The translations under genes and the position numbers were made by a program. Positions 1 to 11,229 of a stretch of DNA of 64,000 nt are shown piece by piece. The stretch is from the NCBI GenBank assembly GCA_016800925.1, contig JABCPU010000267.1, forward strand, positions 1 through 64,000. The letters are read 5' to 3'. Position 1 is the stretch's first letter, and each line of letters starts with the position of its first letter. The DNA is from Suillus spraguei. Lineage: Eukaryota; Basidiomycota; Agaricomycetes; Boletales; Suillaceae. Under the pieces are notes generated by a model. It did no database searches. It had not been told where the DNA came from and was given only the letters and a program-made list of their open reading frames with translations.

Positions 1-550
1 AAGGGTGTTCTGTGGGTGTTCTGTGGAGGATTTGGAGAAACTCAAAAGAACCGAGTAAGGTCCGAGTGATAACGGGGTACCGGAAACCGATGGTTGTGAA
101 TGGTCACAGTCTACAGACTTCGACTTGCTAGTTGGTCTCACATCAATGTGGTACGCTGTCAAACTTTTTCGATGATATGCGGCCACACTGGTTCTGCCAG
201 CAGAAATAGTTCTGCGCAGCACATTCAGATGGTGGCTTAACATGGCTACTACGGCATAGCCGCGGGCCGAGGCAGTGACCGTCGGAATTTCTCATTACAA
301 CTCATAGCACTAGGCTCGATTTCTTTCCCTTTCACCCCCATCTCGCCGAACATCTGTAGATTCTTGGAGACTTGTGTAAGTTTTTCAACGATTGGCGAGT
401 TGCAGGCGAACTGGCATCATAATATGAGGATAGACTTCTGTCCGTTCCTCATTCATAACCAAATATTGCAAATCTTGGGTTCTATACTGTCTATACTATG
501 CTAAAGACAATGTAGCTATAGGGTGTGTTCACTCCCGCTGTACAGTGATC
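1..550. other. No gene recognised; left flank
   Basis: No convincing exon chain was found on either strand. The right part presumably contains the promoter of the aldehyde dehydrogenase relic that begins at 551. Confidence 0.4.
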
Positions 551-2896
551 ATGTCAAGTACGACACCCGAATTAAAATTCACGACGTTCGAAGAAATCGA
601 CGAGGTGGGAGGGTTGTAAACCATATTATTGTACTCTTAGCTCACGGAACGTGCTCCAGATATACTCCACTCTCAACAAAACCTTCCGGTCGGGCAAGAC
701 TAACCTATTGCATTCAGAAAGGTCAGATCCTGCAACTGGCTTACCTTGTGCAGGACAACCTTGAACGTTTCAAGGAAGCCTTTGCCATTGACCTTGGAAG
801 ACCTCCGCATGAAGCTGCATTGTGAGCACTGTTTTGGTCACAGTGTATGATGCTCACTTAGCTACACTCCAGCCTCGAGCTTAACCCAACTATCAGTGAC
901 TGTAAGATCGCGTATGACCGGGTGGACAAGTGGGCTCGGACCGAAAAAGCTCCTTTCAATCAAATTTGCTGCTTTCCGTCCAGTTATTCGCAAGGAACCA
1001 AAGGGTGTCGTTGTCCATCAGTCCATTCAACTACCCCGCATGGCTTGCTCTTGGACCTATCGTATGTTCCTTTTCGTTTTTTTCGTTACTCGGTTCCAGC
1101 TCATTGTTTCATTTCCAAGATAGGGGCAATTGCCGCTGGCAACTGTGTCGTCCTTAAACCGTCTGAATTAACCCCGCTATAAGCGGCCTCATCGCAGAAC
1201 TCATTCCAAAGTATTTGGACAATGACGTCGTTAGAGTCGTGTTAGGTGGTGTTCCGGAGACCACCAAGGTGCGTCATTCACTCCTGTTATGTATGGGCTG
1301 CGTGCTCATTATGCCGTAGCTAATGGAATACCAATGGGGCCATGGTATGTGCAACTCACTATTTCTGTTATCGAAATTATGATGCGAGACAACTAGTACT
1401 GTACACCGGGAACGGGCGTGTAGGAAGGCTTATAGGCATAGCTGCTGCGAAGACTCTTTCGCCTATCAGTCTCGAGGTAAATCCATACTTTCAGTGCAAT
1501 GTACTAGTGCCAATATCTTCTAGCTCGGAGGGAAGTCCCCCGTTGTCATTGACGCTAAATGTGACTTCAAGATTGCTGCACGCCGTATCATGTGGGGTAG
1601 GTGCGTTAATGCGGGTCAGACCTGCATCGCACCAGACTACGTCCTCGTCCCGTTCTTCCGAAGACACGTTCATAAAGGCCTCAAAGATGCGTATGTACCT
1701 CATCACACCTTATATACTCATGCTCAATCTGTATCCTACCACGTCCGCAGGCACGACGAGTTCTATCCTTCGGGCGCTGTCAACACTCCGGATATCTCCA
1801 TATCATCAACACTGCGCTTCCATCGTCTTAAAGAATTTGCTCGACAGCACTTCCGGCACCATCGCCTTTGGCGGGCAGACTGATGAGTCGCGAAAATTTA
1901 TAGCCCCTACTGTAGTCAAGGGTGTCAAAGATGGAGATTCCCTAATGAGCGAGTGAGTATACATCTGTCTGTCGGGGTATTTTTAATCACGTCTGACTGA
2001 TTGCAAAGTGAGATATTCGGGCCAATCCTGCCTATATGCCTGTGGACGACGTTGATGCAGCAATTGCATACATCAATGCTCAGTGAGTTAACCTTCTATT
2101 TACATGTCAATCAGACTGAATCTGTCAGCGATCATCCGCTCGCTTTGTACTGTTTCTCGTCAGATGCGGCCTTCAAGAACAAGGGTGCGTTTTACTTTTG
2201 ATCGTCTATCAAGCTATCGTTTGACATTCTTGGCAGTGTTTGACAATACTCAGAGTGGCAGTTGCCAATGATGTGCTGCTACAGGCGGCAGTATGTTTTG
2301 CGATGTCCCCAATGAGGATAGCCCACTGATAGTGCTTTAGTTGATGGATTGCCATTCGGCGGTATTGGCCCCAGCGGATGTCGGTCTATCCTTCTCTCAA
2401 GCAAGTTATCCTAATTACATCTTTTTAGCTGGATATAGACATCGAAGTTTCTCTTTCGACATGTTCACGCACTACGTGCTCTCTTGACTCCCCCGGATGG
2501 TTCGTTCTTTACTTTTAATTTCGTCCGCCTGCTGACTTGCGACATGTTATAGGATTGATAATATCCTAGGAGGAAGGTTTCCCCCTTACACTGTAAGTTT
2601 TGATGATTTATACCCCTCGGCCTTCCCCTCACAATAAGTTCCAGTCAGGAAAACTAGCTTCCCTTAAACGTTTCGGCGTCACACTCCCGCCCCGCCCCCG
2701 CATTTCGGCAAATGGTCATGTACGTAGTTGCAATAATCCTTACGAGCTTTACTTATTGAACAAAGCCTTTAAAGAGTCGATCAAACGGGGACGCGGCACC
2801 AAATGGCTCCTCCTCGTAGTAAGCCTAGCAGTGGTCAGCATTAGTTATACTCGTGCTGCAGATGTTGGTGAGTGGGTGATGTGGTTGAGGGGTTAA
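551..2896 (+). pseudogene. Fatty aldehyde dehydrogenase (ALDH3 family), frameshifted
   Basis: ALDH3-family enzymes oxidise medium- and long-chain aldehydes to acids with NAD(P)+; those with a C-terminal hydrophobic tail (HFD1/ALDH3A2 type) sit on ER or organelle membranes. The exon series is readable across the whole span: an N-terminal helix region (LERFKEAFAIDLGRPPHEAA), the Rossmann segments AAGNCVVLKPSELTP and YTGNGRVGR, the catalytic cysteine in [11 protein letters not shown] near 1610-1640, EIFGPILPI, the substrate-pocket segment DGLPFGGIGPSG, and a C-terminal transmembrane stretch (WLLLVVSLAVVSI). GT-AG introns separate several exons, for example 606-657 and the one before YTGNGR. The reading frame breaks about ten times by single bases, near 704, 721, 1174, 1650, 1678, 1798, 1816, 1836, 2037, 2261, 2380 and 2474, mostly missing bases in C or G runs. 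It is either a decayed gene or a badly error-laden stretch. The family call is strong; functionality as written is excluded. Confidence 0.85.
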
Positions 2897-3429
2897 TCAA
2901 GGTGTAGGCTTTTTTAATTGATACAGTATCTGTCCGTTAGAGTTTGAGAAGGTACATACTCAACGTTATGCACATATGTATCTTCGTTTTTTTGTAATGA
3001 ATAGTCATCAGGTGTCTCGATATTAGTCTCTGAGGTCTGAGGGAATCATTCGGAGTCGACCATCCGTTTTGCTTCTACACACTAGTTACAGCTCATCAAA
3101 GCTCACATTCGTGTCCAAGCATACGGTAACCTGGGCCATCTGTCTTTCCTAGAGGGCTCAAACATAGGATCCACGTAACGTGATATGTAGCGTAATAAAG
3201 ACTGCTTCCCTCTATGTTTCGCCCAGGAGGAACTACTAGTCTGCAAATACGCAATGCCTATATGAAAAAAGTTCATCACAATGGAATACAATATATTTAC
3301 TGCAGTATAGGACTCATGTTTTATTTACAAACTCAAGGCGGGGGTGACTATCATGAATCCTGGGGCACCCTTGATCGATCACGAGCGATGAAGCTGGTCG
3401 ACTCGAACGGGTGGATGTACTATTACGCG
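2897..3429. other. No gene recognised
   Basis: Short open frames on both strands show no domain, no coherent intron chain and no family resemblance. Probably the shared 3' flank of the converging aldehyde dehydrogenase relic and the minus-strand gene ending at 3430. Confidence 0.35.
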
Positions 3430-3850
3430 TTACTTCCTCCAACTTTGTCCCTCCCCTTCAGATTCACAAGTGTTCGAACGCAACCGCAAGGGGAATTGAG
3501 GGCGCCTGCGAGGGCTCCCGGGCCAGTACGGGCCAAAACTCATGTTCCATTCGTGTGTTTTGCGCCCCTCTGACTCTGCACGATTTCTGGCGCTGTAGCT
3601 CTCAAGGTGTTCAATCCTTCACGTGACAACTTTGACAGAGGCGATGACGCTAACAGTAGCATGTCTGAAGTCGTGTAGATAGGCCCTGTATGATGTGACA
3701 TTGAATATTCGTAACTCAATGGGTAAAGGTTAGGGATGCATACGCACGATTGTCACGAGGCAAGGATGAAGAAACCTCTGGTGAGCTTGACGAACCCCTT
3801 GAAGGTTCCCGTCGGTGCACGGGGATGTAAAGTCCAGAATATGACGACAT
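3430..3850 (-). pseudogene. Small basidiomycete-type hypothetical gene, one frameshift
   Basis: Exon 1 (3748-3850) starts MSSYSGLYIPVHRREPSRGS and is Ser-rich. A GT-AG intron (donor GTGCGT, 3686-3747) joins it in frame to exon 2, which reads PIYTTSDMLLLASSPLSKLS and LRATAPEIVQSQRG. This 'YIPxHRR ... IYT..DLL.LASSPL ... APE(V/I)V' layout resembles an uncharacterised protein family I associate with basidiomycetes; no function is known to me. After QSQRG the frame runs to a stop at 3540-3542, but a one-base shift gives a longer continuation (RKTHEWNMSFGPYW ... SWRK) to a stop at 3430-3432 that looks like the family's basic, Arg-rich tail. I therefore infer a single-base frameshift. The last exon is uncertain; the first two are well supported. 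Confidence 0.5.
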
Positions 3851-3944
3851 TACTGATGTGGCAAGGGTGGCAGGTTACTACAGAAGACCAGGTAGATGAG
3901 GATGAGAAAAGATGAGTTGATCGTATCCTGACTGGAACAAGATG

Positions 3945-3953
3945 TTATATATA
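3945..3953 (-). promoter_or_regulatory. TATA-like box upstream of the 3850 start
   Basis: The sequence reads TATATATAA on the minus strand, about 95 nt upstream of the ATG at 3850. Position and motif fit a core promoter for the small gene; this is inferred from sequence only. Confidence 0.4.
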
Positions 3954-4503
3954 CCCACAGGAGCAAGCTGTGGACCTGCGCATGGGTGGACCCCTTGGTA
4001 GTTGGTCATTGTGTGTTGTCGTTGTAGTGGTGTGAAGCGGCAGTGGCGATTTACTCACTTCTAGTTAGACCACTGCGTAAGCGATTTGTGAAGGTCAGTT
4101 CGAAGGTCTAAAAGGTCGGACAAGTGGCGAGAAAAAAAAGTGCTTGAATTGCCTTGAATGGTCTCAGCACTCCGAGCCCACTTCATAGTGATGGACCTTT
4201 TCCCGGTGGCCTAAGCGGTCGCACGATTTGACAATCACTGTATAAACACAACTCAGATGTTAGCCGACCACTTAGCACAAGGAAATAAAATTGATCTCGC
4301 TGAGGCTTGAAGGCAACATGTCAACACTAAACCTTTGCAAGCAAGGACAATGAAAATTGAGTAACATTAGAACTAGTGAAGGACTGAGGGGAGACAACAG
4401 CCAATAGATGTATGGTTGTACGAGTAAAGATGCGTGCGAGGTCATGCAGATGGCCAGGATGGCTTTTGGACGGTCATGGAAGTGAGAACAAGAACTACAT
4501 TGC
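3954..4503. other. Intergenic; no gene recognised
   Basis: Lies between the promoter of the 3850 gene and the 3' end of MAM33. Minus-strand frames here have no exon-like continuity. Confidence 0.35.
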
Positions 4504-5570
4504 CTACGCATCCACAAAGTTCCTCACGTTGTCCAACCACCTCACGTATTCCTACAAGGCAAAGCGATGAGGTCCTGTAAAAAAGACAGACGAACAACCA
4601 CTAACCTTCTGTTCCTTTATATTCTGAATATTCGGGGACGAACATGGCAAGGTTCTCATTGATACCCCGTTCCTGTAACCACTTCTCAATCTCCTCCTGG
4701 ACAGAAACGTCAAGAGTATCAAACTGAGGGCCGATGTACAGACCCCGGCGTTTCCAGTCGGCCTCGGCAGTAAGCTCGGTGCCAAGCTGTGCATCAGGAT
4801 AGTAAGACATGTTGTCAACGATGAACGCGCCCTCCTGGCACATAGTGTCAATGTTGATGGAACCCTTGCCATTGGCCTACACCCAAATGTAAGTACAAGA
4901 GCAAGTATGTTTCACGTGAGGCCATACCTTTGTGATGGAGAATGAAGCCCGGATGGGGTACGAGTGAAGAGGCTGGTCCTCTCCACCTTCGCCTTCTTCT
5001 TGCTCATATTCCGGCTCTTCCTCATTATTTTGAATGTCAGCAATGGAGAAATCATACGAATGCTAAAAACATATCAGTACATGCCAAGAAATATGATTTT
5101 TTACCCACGTCTCATTGCCAAATTTCCGTACGAGAGTGACCTCATCGTTGCCGGTGACGTCTTGGATCTGTGTGCGACGTCTGAGGAACAAGCCAATCAT
5201 CTGCTATGCATAACACATACCTCCCAAATACCCTGCTCCTTGAATGTCTTCAAGAACTCGGGCTCTCCTGGTGCGTCAGCGACAGCCTCTTTCTCATACT
5301 TGAGCTCCTCAGCCAGTTTTTGTGAAAGGACGACGTCAGCTGCCAGCACCAAACAAGTATTAGTATTGGTTCATTAAAAAAATAAATGTTCCCACTCGAA
5401 CCCTCCGAAAAACGGCGCGCAGACATCGAGAAAGCCCTTGCAGCAGTCATGGTAGTCCGTGGAGCAAACTGCATGGTCACAAACCGCAGAGGGCCGGAGC
5501 GAGCAGCAGGACGAGCAACAGCCCGTGATGAGGATGCAGTAACTTGACGAAGGGCACGAAGAACAGACAT
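4504..5570 (-). CDS. MAM33: Mitochondrial acidic protein MAM33 (p32/gC1qBP family)
   Basis: p32/MAM33 proteins are acidic trimeric proteins of the mitochondrial matrix that support mitochondrial translation and ribosome biogenesis. Six exons: 5402-5570, 5221-5339, 5105-5167, 4928-5062, 4606-4876, 4504-4551. The start MSVLRALRQVTASSSRAVAR gives a basic, Ser/Ala-rich targeting presequence. It is followed by the family core: LSQKLAEELKYEKEA, DVTGNDEVTLVRKFGNE, an acidic stretch (EEEPEYEQEEGEGGE), and GTELTAEADWKRRGLYIGPQ. The predicted C-terminus EYVRWLDNVRNFVDA is conserved but is reached only if one extra G near 4614-4615 is ignored: AAAGGAACAG in place of AAAGAACAG. With that base removed the exon total is 804 nt (267 aa), the normal family size. 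As written the protein would end early in a non-conserved tail. The intron-1 donor is GTTCGA. Confidence 0.9.
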
Positions 5571-6532
5571 GTTGCGCGGGGAAGGCAAAATACAGAATAT
5601 GGTGAGAAGAACCTCAGACGGACGCGACCGGTTTTCGAGTTTTGAAGGTCACTCAAAATTTAAGCGATTGTTTTGGCAACAACCCTCTGAAATAAACAAA
5701 CGCCCGGATATAGCCGGCCATGCCGAAGAAATTTTGCCTCCACTTTTTCTTTGTCTAACGCCTTTCCGCTCTCTTATATTTTGATGCTCACCTTTCAATT
5801 GAGAGCCTTGTTACGCAAACTTATTTGTACAGACTAACGAGACGAGGAACGTGAATATCGATTTGTATCTTACAACGGTCACGTTGTTCGATGACACCTT
5901 AAATTTTGAATGTTCATGAAACGTTACCGTGGCAAGCAAGGTAATTTTATGTTTGTAAACCCCCTTCCTGCCTATGATATCTGACCATCGCTTCTGAAAT
6001 AAACTTAGGTAACCACGAACGACCAAGTTGCTTCACGTTCAATATATCTACAATAATAAATACCACCCAATCATAGTATATAAGTGAAAGCAGGAAGGTG
6101 GGGAGCATAGGATGACAGACAAGTCATGGAAGTATGACGAGCAGAAACCATAAATCCAAAGGGACAACAAGAAAGAAAGGCGACAGAATGGAAAATGCAG
6201 GGACGCCCAAAATGACTGTGGGGGTAACAAATCAAGAGGTTCGACATGACGGCACACTTTGCCTCCGACGGCTTTTTGACCATAAACAGGATCGCGTCAC
6301 ACGATCTACATCCTCTCCACGTCATCAGCTTCATCGCGACCATGTTGGTGGTCAAAGAGCGTCGGAATGTCTGAAAGTTTTTCAGGAAGTACGTAGGAGG
6401 CAAAACAGAAATCACATCGAACATGTACTTGAAACTGAACAACGAAAAAGCAGAAATTGCAAAAAAAAAAAAAAAAGGGAATAGCAGTGCGAAACAGGGA
6501 ACTGTATGCAGTAAGAGGAGATCGAGTGATAT
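5571..6532. other. Intergenic; no gene recognised
   Basis: About 960 nt between the MAM33 start and the 3' end of the Zn2Cys6 gene. It includes a run of about 15 A near 6461-6475. Presumably holds the MAM33 promoter; no exon was recognised. Confidence 0.4.
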
Positions 6533-7756
6533 TCATGCATCACCAATCTCAGCCGGGCTGCCATGTCCAGGTTCTGAAGCCTGGTCGCTCCCTCCGGTCG
6601 CTCCACTGGAAGTCGAGGACTCTTGCACGACAGCAGCCACCTTAGTCTTCTTCGCTTTCGGCTGTCCCTCTTTTCCCACCCTTGATCTCTTCTTCGAATT
6701 TGTCTTAGGAGCAGGCGGCGGAATTTCTTCAACGTCGGGATCGTGATCGACAGGCGGGCCAGATGTTCTCTGAAGTTCAGCCTGAGCTGGATCTATGGTG
6801 GGCGGCGGCACACCAGGAGGGGCCGAAATACGGTGGTCCATAGTATCCAGGAGGAGGCATATAATAAGGCATCATCGGAGGAGCACCAGAATTTGGGGAC
6901 CCTTCCACAGGCGCCTGGCCTTCAGGGGGTGGTACAAAACCAGGAGGAGGAATAGAAATATGGGGGAGGATAGAATCCCCCCTCTGGTGGTGGTGGAAAG
7001 GGTGGCATTGGCCGAGGGTGCAGGAGTTGCAGTTGCAGAACCTTGTGCTACACCGTTCGGCGGGTGCCAGTTGAATCTCCGTTTGCTTCAGTTGGGGTGG
7101 ACGAAAAGGCTGTTAATCCTGCAGATGAGTCAAAAAATGTAGACTGATGATTTCATGACGCACTCTCGAAAGTGGCATTATGGGTAGGTGAGGTAGCAGT
7201 ATCGCTGCCGCCGGACTTGTTTTTGCGCTTGTAAGGTCCCCGCTTAATTCCCTTCTGTCGCTCCTTCCGCACACCATCAACGCACGTTTCTGGGATACCA
7301 TATTTGACACATCGTTCACATGGACGATGCTCATCGCAACGCTTGCAGGCATTTGCACAGTTAGTACACTGACATAATGTGTTAATTAGTTTAAAAAGTG
7401 GACAAAAAATGTACGTCAGCGTACCGCCATCTTGACCTGCTTGCGTTTAACGCGCTGAAAGTTAGTTTGAGGAGGGGGTGCATAAGGCGGAAATCCTGCG
7501 AGCCTCTAACGTAAGAGAGAACAACAGAAAACAGCACTGTGAAACTAGACCCACCAGGAGGAGGATAAGGATACATCACCCCTGGAGGCGGGTAATGATA
7601 GATGTACGGAGCTCCTGGGTGTGGTGCGCCGTTTGGTTCAGGATGGCTCGGATCATAGTAAACCGGGAAAGGTGGCGAGTAGGCACCGTATGCTTGGTAT
7701 GGTGGCATGGGATGTTCCTGGGCCACAGCAGCATTCTTGGCTTGATCGCTTGCCAT
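6533..7756 (-). pseudogene. Zn2Cys6 (GAL4-type) transcription factor with frameshifted C-terminus
   Basis: Fungal Zn2Cys6 proteins bind DNA through a binuclear zinc cluster. Exon 1 (7551-7756) starts MASDQAKNAAVAQEHPMPPY and is rich in Pro, Tyr and Ala. Exon 2 (7425-7495) ends in the basic lead RVKRKQVKMA. Exon 3 (7164-7368) carries the cluster: Cys pattern C-x2-C-x6-C-x5-C-x2-C-x8-C in CTNCANACKRCDEHRPC and ERCVKYGIPETC, then the basic linker KGIKRGPYKRKNK. The three introns have GT-AG ends and keep frame. Exon 4 (from 7118) should encode a long Pro/Tyr-rich activation-type region and the basic tail NSKKRSRVGKEGQPKAKKTK, ending EIGDA at 6533. That part is only readable by changing frame at least three times between about 7060 and 6830. 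The DNA-binding half is intact; the C-terminal half is disrupted or mis-sequenced. The target genes cannot be guessed. Confidence 0.7.
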
Positions 7757-9843
7757 TGAAGACAAGAATTTTGCCCAGCGCTCCTCACAGAAATTTGTTC
7801 TCTATGGGTGAGCAAATAGTCACAGACCTGCAGAACGGGAACCATGTTGAGTTTTTGATCGAGCCGGTATTTGTGAAGTAGACAGATAATAGGCTCCAGT
7901 AGAGGAACAGATGGAAGGAAAAGGAAGAAAGTGGTTGCTCACTCCGCTCGAAATTGCTTAGTTTTCCGATCGTCGCCGCTCAGAACACGTCTCCTACGCT
8001 CCGGTGCTTTAAATTATTTGATCTGGTGATATCGGTTTGATACCAAACTTGATATCTCAAAGGCCTTGAAGAGTTTGACGAGGAAAAGGGCTGTTTTTGA
8101 GTATAAATGATGGAGTGAAAGCGCGTGGGACTTGAAATAAAACTCGAAACGTGACTTTTTAAGTGATGCCGTGCACCTTTTTCCCCATCGTCCAAACTTC
8201 ATGTTGTCGAGCTCTACGATGAGCAGACCTTCGTATGAAAAGAGCGATAACTGCGAATTCGTTGGCCATAATTATCAATCGAAGTTGAGTTTGACAGCGC
8301 ACGCATGATTTCTGTATCTTTCTCCGACCCAAACATCCTGGACTCCGCTCAAACGTTGCAACCTCCCACACTCCTTTCTATGCTTCGCCATACAAGTTGG
8401 TGATCTAAACCTCTTTATAATTCCTGGTTTATTGCCTTTATTGTTACAAGGTTGACTATGCAAGTCCTTCTAGGTTTCCTCGTATTGATCGCCCTTGTTG
8501 TTCTTGTTAATCAGCGCTCAGTTAAGTGCTTTTCAGTCATCCCAAAAGGAGTTGTGCTCTCAAAATATCCTGTAATATGTTCCTTCTCCCTGACTCCTTC
8601 GGGTCCCCTTCAAGTTTCACTGCTACTGGTAAGTAGCATTACACGACTTTATATTCCAATAGTGCCTCCTCAGTTGTTCAATAAACAGCACGGACATTGC
8701 ATTGCTTGCACACAACAAAATGGGCGGGAAATAATTTATTGACCTGACCTACCTCGGTGAATCAAGAATTATCCTCTTCGGTGCCCCCACGACTCGATGC
8801 TCCCACCACTTATTCAAACCTTATTCTGCACCGTACGATTATAATAATGCGCGCGTTGATTTCCTACGCATGATGTTCGGTCGGCCTTGCTTTCATTGTG
8901 ATCTTTCGCATGACATAGTGGGCTCAGAATACGTTTATCATCCACACAAAGGGAGGTCTGGTATTCAAGATTCATGATCACTAGTCAGTCTTGTACGTGC
9001 GATAATTCGTAATCAAACGATCCCATTGTGCAAGCCTTGTGAATCCATTTGGTTATCATAATCTGAGTTCGGCATTCGGACTTCTATCATAGACTTTATG
9101 TGGACTTAATTTCCATTTCTCCTTCTAGGAGCCACACTAGAGGTTGCAGCACGGTATTTCCATAATTTAGGTCTGGGCACTATCCGTTGGTCGTCAACAT
9201 CCTTGGCTCTTCAATAACTGCATGCCACCTCAAAGGGGTTAATTTTTGTTCCAGCGGTAAACTAGCCTCAGAATTGTTAGCTAACTTAATACTCGTCCGC
9301 AGTCGCTCGGATTGTACACAAGCACCGACTCACACTCCTGGAATGTAGGAAGCGCAGCTGCTTCACTCGAATAGTGAACCGATTGAGTCTCCGGCGATGT
9401 TCGCACTCTCACTGTTTCAAAGAGGCGCCGCGTTTATATGGGGATGCTGGCTGACTTCCCTGTTCTCAGCATATCTGAATTTTCAATTTCATAGATGATC
9501 ACAAGCAGTCAGGTGAGTTGTTCCTTCCACTAGCGGCAACAGTTGGTCCAGGCGCCTGACCTTGTTAGTCCTGGTCAGCCGTAATACTTGATTCAGTGTT
9601 ATCATGATAGTTCAGTGTTTGCGCCTTCATCCCCCGAGTAACCCGATATCTTTAGTATGTTTCACCTTTGTGGGTACCTGGATGTACTTATGTCGTATAG
9701 ACCAACATACTTTTGCGCCTAGAACTCACCCGAGCTTCGAGCGCAGTGATACAAGTACAAACTACAACGCGTGGTACAGCAGAAACAGCACATCAAAATT
9801 CCAAGACAATATACTTTCATGTGACACCAAAACGTCATTGTGG
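7757..9843. other. About 2.1 kb without a recognised gene
   Basis: Upstream region of the Zn2Cys6 gene and 3' flank of the coiled-coil membrane protein gene. Open frames such as one near 8452-8742 on the plus strand have a hydrophobic start but no spliceable continuation or family match. No clear transposon features. Confidence 0.35.
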
Positions 9844-11151
9844 CTACTTGCAGCTCTCATCATCAAAAACCCAGTGGCCCCACGTGGCATGGTTCTGGAT
9901 AACATTCAACAATTCATGCCAAAATGATGTGACTGAGCAACGAACCCTGTTGAAGCAGAACTGGGCCCCCGTGAAGTGCATCCCACGGAAGCTCACAGGA
10001 GTGGTAGCACAGAACTCCTTCCAATCACCCCCAGACGGGATATTCTCGAGGTAATGTTCAATACGCTGGATACCATCAACATCGCTCACTATATTGTGTC
10101 TGAGAAACTCACTCGTTGACCGGATCCAGGAGAAATACAGCCCTGCGACAATTAATAAGTTGCAAATATGCCGACGAGAAAGATTGACGAACAAAATCTT
10201 TGTACCAGATCCACCACGATGCGCAATCCGGTTCATGCTGGTCAACTTCCCAATGACCTATTACCTTGTTTGGACCCTGGACACGGAACATCAGCCGCAC
10301 GTACTATCAAGAAATGCAGAAACACCCACATGATCCTCGCACCACTTAGGTGTATATTCAACCCCATGGATCTTTACTGACGTGGCCATGCAAGCTTCCA
10401 CACGGCGGTTGTAGTATGTTGGAACATTCACCAGTCGGGCAGTGTACTCTCGAGTGGCGTATGTCGTGCACGTGTGGGACTTCAAGTCGGTCCAAAACAT
10501 ATTCAATCTCAAGCGTTCTTCTTCTTCGTACTTCCGTCTCTTCTCCACTTCACGCTCATGCTCTTCCACTTCCTTACCCCATTCTTCGCGGAGAACATTT
10601 CTTTCTTGCTCTTCCCTCTTCTGTCTCCCCTCCACTTCACGCCTGTGCTCTTCCGCTTCCCTATTCCATTTTTCGTGGAGAAAAATTCTTTCTTGTTCGT
10701 CCCTCTTCCGTCTTTCCTCCACTTCACGCTCATGCTCTTCCACTTCCTTACCCCATTCTTCGCGGAGAAGAATTCTTTTTTGCTCGTCACTCTTCCGCCT
10801 CTCCTCCATGTCACGATTGTGTTGTTCTACTTCTGTTCCCCATTGTTCGCGGAGACGAAACCTATCGTTATCTTCCAGAAGCCAGCGCTTGTGAGTTTCA
10901 ATGCGTTCGAGAACTTCTTTCTGGTGCTGGCGAAGTTCAATGTCCCAGTCCTTGCGAATGCGATCTCGAACATTCGGATCTAACGGATCATTGGAAGGGC
11001 GTGTACAGCAAATGGCAATCGTGACTGCAACAATAAAGAGCACAATGAGTGCTGCATAGCCACAGATAGATTGGCGATGAAAAGGCTTGCGACGCCCTAT
11101 CAGAGGATCTGCCTCTGACGAGCTGCAAGACTTCTCATCACTCATCAACAT
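9844..11151 (-). CDS. Single-pass membrane protein with long coiled coil and Cys-rich C-terminal domain
   Basis: Five exons (10330-11151, 10193-10276, 10113-10142, 9946-10065, 9844-9894) splice without any frame break into 368 aa. The N-terminus (MSDEKSCSSSEADPLIGRRK) is a short hydrophilic tail, followed by one transmembrane segment (AALIVLFIVAVTIAICC, about residues 35-53). Then comes a long charged coiled coil of about 180 residues that includes four 29-residue tandem repeats. After that is a conserved globular tail with YATREYTARL, HWEVDQHEPDC, RRIEHYLENIPSGGDW and a final CK. The tail's Cys and Trp residues suggest a folded, disulphide-bonded domain. The family resembles an uncharacterised one I associate with Agaricomycetes; its role is unknown. 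Two donors are GTTCGT. An alternative start at 11145 differs by two residues. Gene structure is certain; function is not. Confidence 0.85.
10507..10854 (-). repeat. Four tandem 87-nt coding repeats (29-aa coiled-coil units)
   Basis: Within the membrane protein, four consecutive units begin LREQWGTEVE, LREEWGKEVE, LHEKWNREAE and LREEWGKEVE, each exactly 29 residues long. Units 2 and 4 are the most alike. The pattern is in phase with the coiled coil, so copy number could vary without a frameshift. Confidence 0.85.
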
Positions 11152-11229
11152 CAATCTATGATAGAGACTTACACACCTAGGGTAGTAAGGTGGGGGACTG
11201 TGCACCCTTATCAGCCTAAATGACTCCAA

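Noticed and set aside
10350..11024. Plus-strand open frame of 224 codons rich in Leu, Ser and Pro
   Set aside because: It is the antisense of the tandem coiled-coil repeats; the repeats create long open frames on both strands.
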